Assembly (NCBI GenBank): GCA_013398295.1 | Contig: VZSF01004794.1 | Span: 124,001 to 188,000 of the forward strand | DNA from: Chionis minor | Taxonomy: Eukaryota; Chordata; Aves; Charadriiformes; Chionididae | Reading direction: 5' to 3' | DNA length: 64,000 nt | Shown: one piece after another, positions 61,301-64,000 of the stretch | Position numbering within the stretch: the first letter of the stretch is position 1 | How the letters are laid out: every line of letters starts with the position of its first letter | Position numbers and translations under genes: made by a program | Notes under the pieces: generated by a model | The model's database searches: none | What the model saw: the letters and a program-made list of their open reading frames with translations, nothing else | Told to the model about the DNA's origin: nothing

Positions 61301-63931
61301 ACACCATGTTTAGTCGATAGAGCCATGATTTTGACTACAGACTTTAGGTGCTGTGACAAAACTTTTTTTTTTTTTTCCTATTTCATCTTAATTTTAAAAT
61401 AGCAAAGCAAAGTAAAATGACAGTGAAAAATTAGAAAAGGCCATAAAGCCTTTGAAGGACTTTCAAGTACTCTGAGAATACAAAAGCCCTATTAGCTTCT
61501 TTTTCTCAAAACAGAAATGTGGGCTCACATCTTTAGCAAATATCTGGGAACAGTTGAATTGTACTACAATTTCTAGCACAGTGTTCTTCTATGGTCTTTT
61601 TTAACTACAGTTTCTTCCCTCCCACCCCTTTTTCAGACTCCATAGCTAGGCTGTCATAAAGAGTTGCTTAGAATGATTTACATTTTAACAGTACTATGGA
61701 TATGTAAAACATGAATTAGTTTTACTAAAAGAATTAGAATCAGAATGTAAAGCAGAGAAAATACTTTTTCAAGGAGCTCTGAGTTTCACTGTAGCCTCAG
61801 TACCAAGTTCAGCTCTTGGGCTTACTACTTCATGGAAATTGCACAAGGTACCACACAGGGCAAGGCAGATCCCACAGTGTGCTTCTTTCTCTCATGAGTT
61901 CAATTAGGCATATCCTAGGCTCGCAAGCTTGGCATGCTCAGACAACTTATTTGTGTTTGTAAAACAATGATTTTTTAATTTATTTCACACACACACCCCA
62001 AAGAACCTTTCACAAATATAACCATGAATCAAAGACTGCAGATGCAAGGCATCACACCTCAGTTCTGACATCTCGGTACGCTTCTTAGACCTGAAGGTCA
62101 TTATCCCATTCAAGGGTCTGAAATGCACATAACACACATTTTAATTCTGGCAACATGACAGAGTAAACCAGGAGCAAACGGATGAAGACATGTGTCATCA
62201 CAGATCCCTGGAAGAACAGCAGGAGACACTGAAGGTAAACACAGTAACAACATGTCCCAGCTCTAGCTGAATTTCAGCTGGCAAATGAGAAAATGAGCAC
62301 AAAGATAATTGAAGTCCCAGCTGAGTCATATGACACAATTAAGCACAGAGAAAACCTTTCTTTCATAATATCAAGACAGTTGAAATCAGCTTTATTAGCT
62401 GCATTTTTAATTCTTCATTGTTCACAGCAGAATGCCCCTCCCTAAAAAACTCAAAATTGTCGTCAGGCTGAGCTGAAAAGATTTCTAACTGTTGGTAAGT
62501 GGGAAAAACTCTTTAATCTGGACATTTTATGAAGGACACAATAAAATGAAATAAGACAGCCAAATGACTTTTTGCCTCCTGCAGTGAATTTTAAATACCC
62601 AGAGAAATAAACGGCTGTCATCACCTCAAGCAGTTTATGGTCAGCCTTGTAGACAGGCTGAAGCAGAGTGTTGTGAGGGTGTGGGGCCAAGACGGAGATT
62701 CAAACTCAAGTTTTTGGCTTCCTTGCTAAACAGAGGCTCAGACAGGTCACAGGGCTGAATCGCGCAGAGCTTTTGATAGAGTGTTTGAAACAGGGAAGTA
62801 TTTTCCATTGTTCACTTCACTTCTGGAGGCACACAGAAAGCACGTCTGTGTCACCAGTGGGAAAAGACTTGCCTTTTACCATTGGAACACTCCTCTGCCG
62901 TTTTTTTTTTTTTTTTTTGTGACCACAATATTGATGTTGACTCACTGCAGAACAAATGTGATGGATACAAGAGTAATCAAGCAGTGAGTGAATCTGATGA
63001 GTGCATTTCACATCTGAGACTTGTTTCCCCTTCTCCATCCCAGGCTGAAGTAGCTGTGAATTATTTTAATTAATCTGACATAGAATGTCATAGTCTAAAT
63101 GAGTTCAAAAGATTTCGATACAATCCATAGCACATCGCAAATATCACCTTCAGCTGCAGTCATTTCTGTAGTCTTAAATCTGAGACACATGCAGATAAGA
63201 TGACAGGTGTAGCATAAAAGAATAAAATATAGTAGAAATCAATTACAGTCAAGTAATTTTTCTTCCTTAAGCAACAAATTTTTATAAAAGAGAAATTACT
63301 ACAACAAAAGTGACTGTAATTTCCTTAATTATTGAAAGATCTACATATTTTCCCTAAAAACTAAATTTCACTCTTTCAGTGTAAATTATAAATAAATTGT
63401 CTAGTTTTCCATGATTGCTATAGTTCATCATATTGGAAACTGTGCCACCTGCACTGAGAGATACATTCAGTAACTCATGTCCTAAACAATCAGATATAAT
63501 TAATATGATAGTCACAATTAATATGATGTTTTCATATCTAAGATGAAACAGGCAGATGGGGACAAGAGTCTCACATGCATCTGGTACCAAATAATAGGAG
63601 CCTGGCAAGAGATTTTTTGCTTGACTTGCTATTTACATATTTGATTAAGTACTAAGAGATTTTATGTGTGAGTAAGCTAGAGACTGAGACATCCCATAAA
63701 AAATTCCAGCATGGTAATCTTCCAGTTTCAAATGAAAATATATAGCATACGTAGCCCACCTTCTTCCTATCTTAAGAAGGGAGTTAGTCTTTTCAAGACA
63801 TGCAAAAAATACCATTCTCAGCAATGCAATAGATTAGATAATTAGCAATAAGAATTCATCATGATTGTAGAAGTCCAATTAAAAAATGAAATACAGAGAA
63901 CTAATGTTTCTGACTTCTTTTTTTTTTTCAG
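58311..63931. other. Unique AT-rich sequence, no gene recognised
   Basis: No gene supported. Contents include a 35-bp duplication at 60451-60520, a T14 run at 61363-61376, a short CA run near 61987, and a T18 run at 62901-62918. The cysteine-rich frame at 59413-59631 is curious but lacks splice sites and family similarity. Confidence 0.4.
60451..60520. repeat. 35-bp tandem duplication
   Basis: Two adjacent copies of a 35-base unit (60451-60485 and 60486-60520) share GCAGGAAATACAT and AGTGCTTTGCTGA, with three mismatches in all. It is older than the exact 92-bp duplication at 33447. Confidence 0.92.
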
Positions 63932-64000
63932 TTCTGAAAATGTAAGTCCCACAGAGTTTTACCAGGATAATCGTTATGCTACCAGAGTTAGTAAGCATGG
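63932..64000 (+). CDS. Candidate exon start, cut by window edge
   Basis: A very strong acceptor (pyrimidine run CTTCTTTTTTTTTTTTCAG) ends at 63931. The following 69 bases are open in one frame to the window end, reading SENVSPTEFYQDNRYATRVS then KH after a single phase base. The composition is strongly protein-like (mixed polar, aromatic and charged residues). I cannot name the family. An alternative is a 10-base micro-exon, because GTAAGT occurs at 63942. If real, the gene continues beyond 64000 on the plus strand, and the upstream DNA would be its intron or 5' flank. Confidence 0.35.

Noticed and set aside
1..64000. Bacterial-type features: operons, ribosome-binding sites, CRISPR, phage or plasmid genes
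   Set aside because: CR1 LINEs, avian LTRs, low gene density and intron-like splice signals all point to vertebrate nuclear DNA, and no prokaryotic gene is present.

Overview
The window looks like AT-rich, gene-poor nuclear DNA from a bird. The main evidence is three CR1-type LINE retrotransposon copies of at least 1.4 kb that carry reverse-transcriptase sequence and avian CR1 3' tails. Two long-terminal-repeat (LTR) elements of types I know from bird genomes, probably Neoaves, support this. There is no operon structure, no compact gene, no rRNA or tRNA that I can recognise, and no CRISPR array. Most of the sequence is unique-looking intergenic or intronic DNA with short homopolymer runs.

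Layout: 1-6246 shows nothing I can name. 6247-7715 is a 5'-truncated CR1 on the minus strand. 11480-11945 is a locally GC-richer block that may be an old repeat. 15790-17564 is a CR1 on the plus strand whose 3' end runs straight into a (GGGAT)n microsatellite. 21743-22515 (minus) holds three exon-like segments with canonical splice sites and matching phase. 23608-23796 (plus) is one more exon-like open frame. Simple repeats lie at 24845 and 26224, and an exact 92-bp tandem duplication is at 33447-33630. 36701-37197 is a solo LTR, 37322-37480 (minus) an exon-like terminal frame, and 39690-40622 a second LTR. 44294-44410 (minus) is a relic of a CR1 endonuclease domain. 45460-45723 (minus) is another exon-like frame. 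46361-47820 (minus) is the third CR1. 49888-49945 and 57710-58310 (both minus) are very old CR1 relics. The last 69 bases (63932-64000, plus) look like the start of an exon cut by the window edge.

None of the mobile elements is intact. Each of the three larger CR1 copies has lost an aspartate of the reverse-transcriptase FADD motif, by a different substitution, and carries stops or frameshifts. Two of them share a stop at the same codon. The five exon-like candidates rest on splice-site form and open frames only. I did not recognise their proteins, and several could be chance. I found no convincing undescribed system. The observations most worth checking are the three-exon chain at 21743-22515, the edge exon at 63932, the shared CR1 stop and the exact 92-bp duplication.
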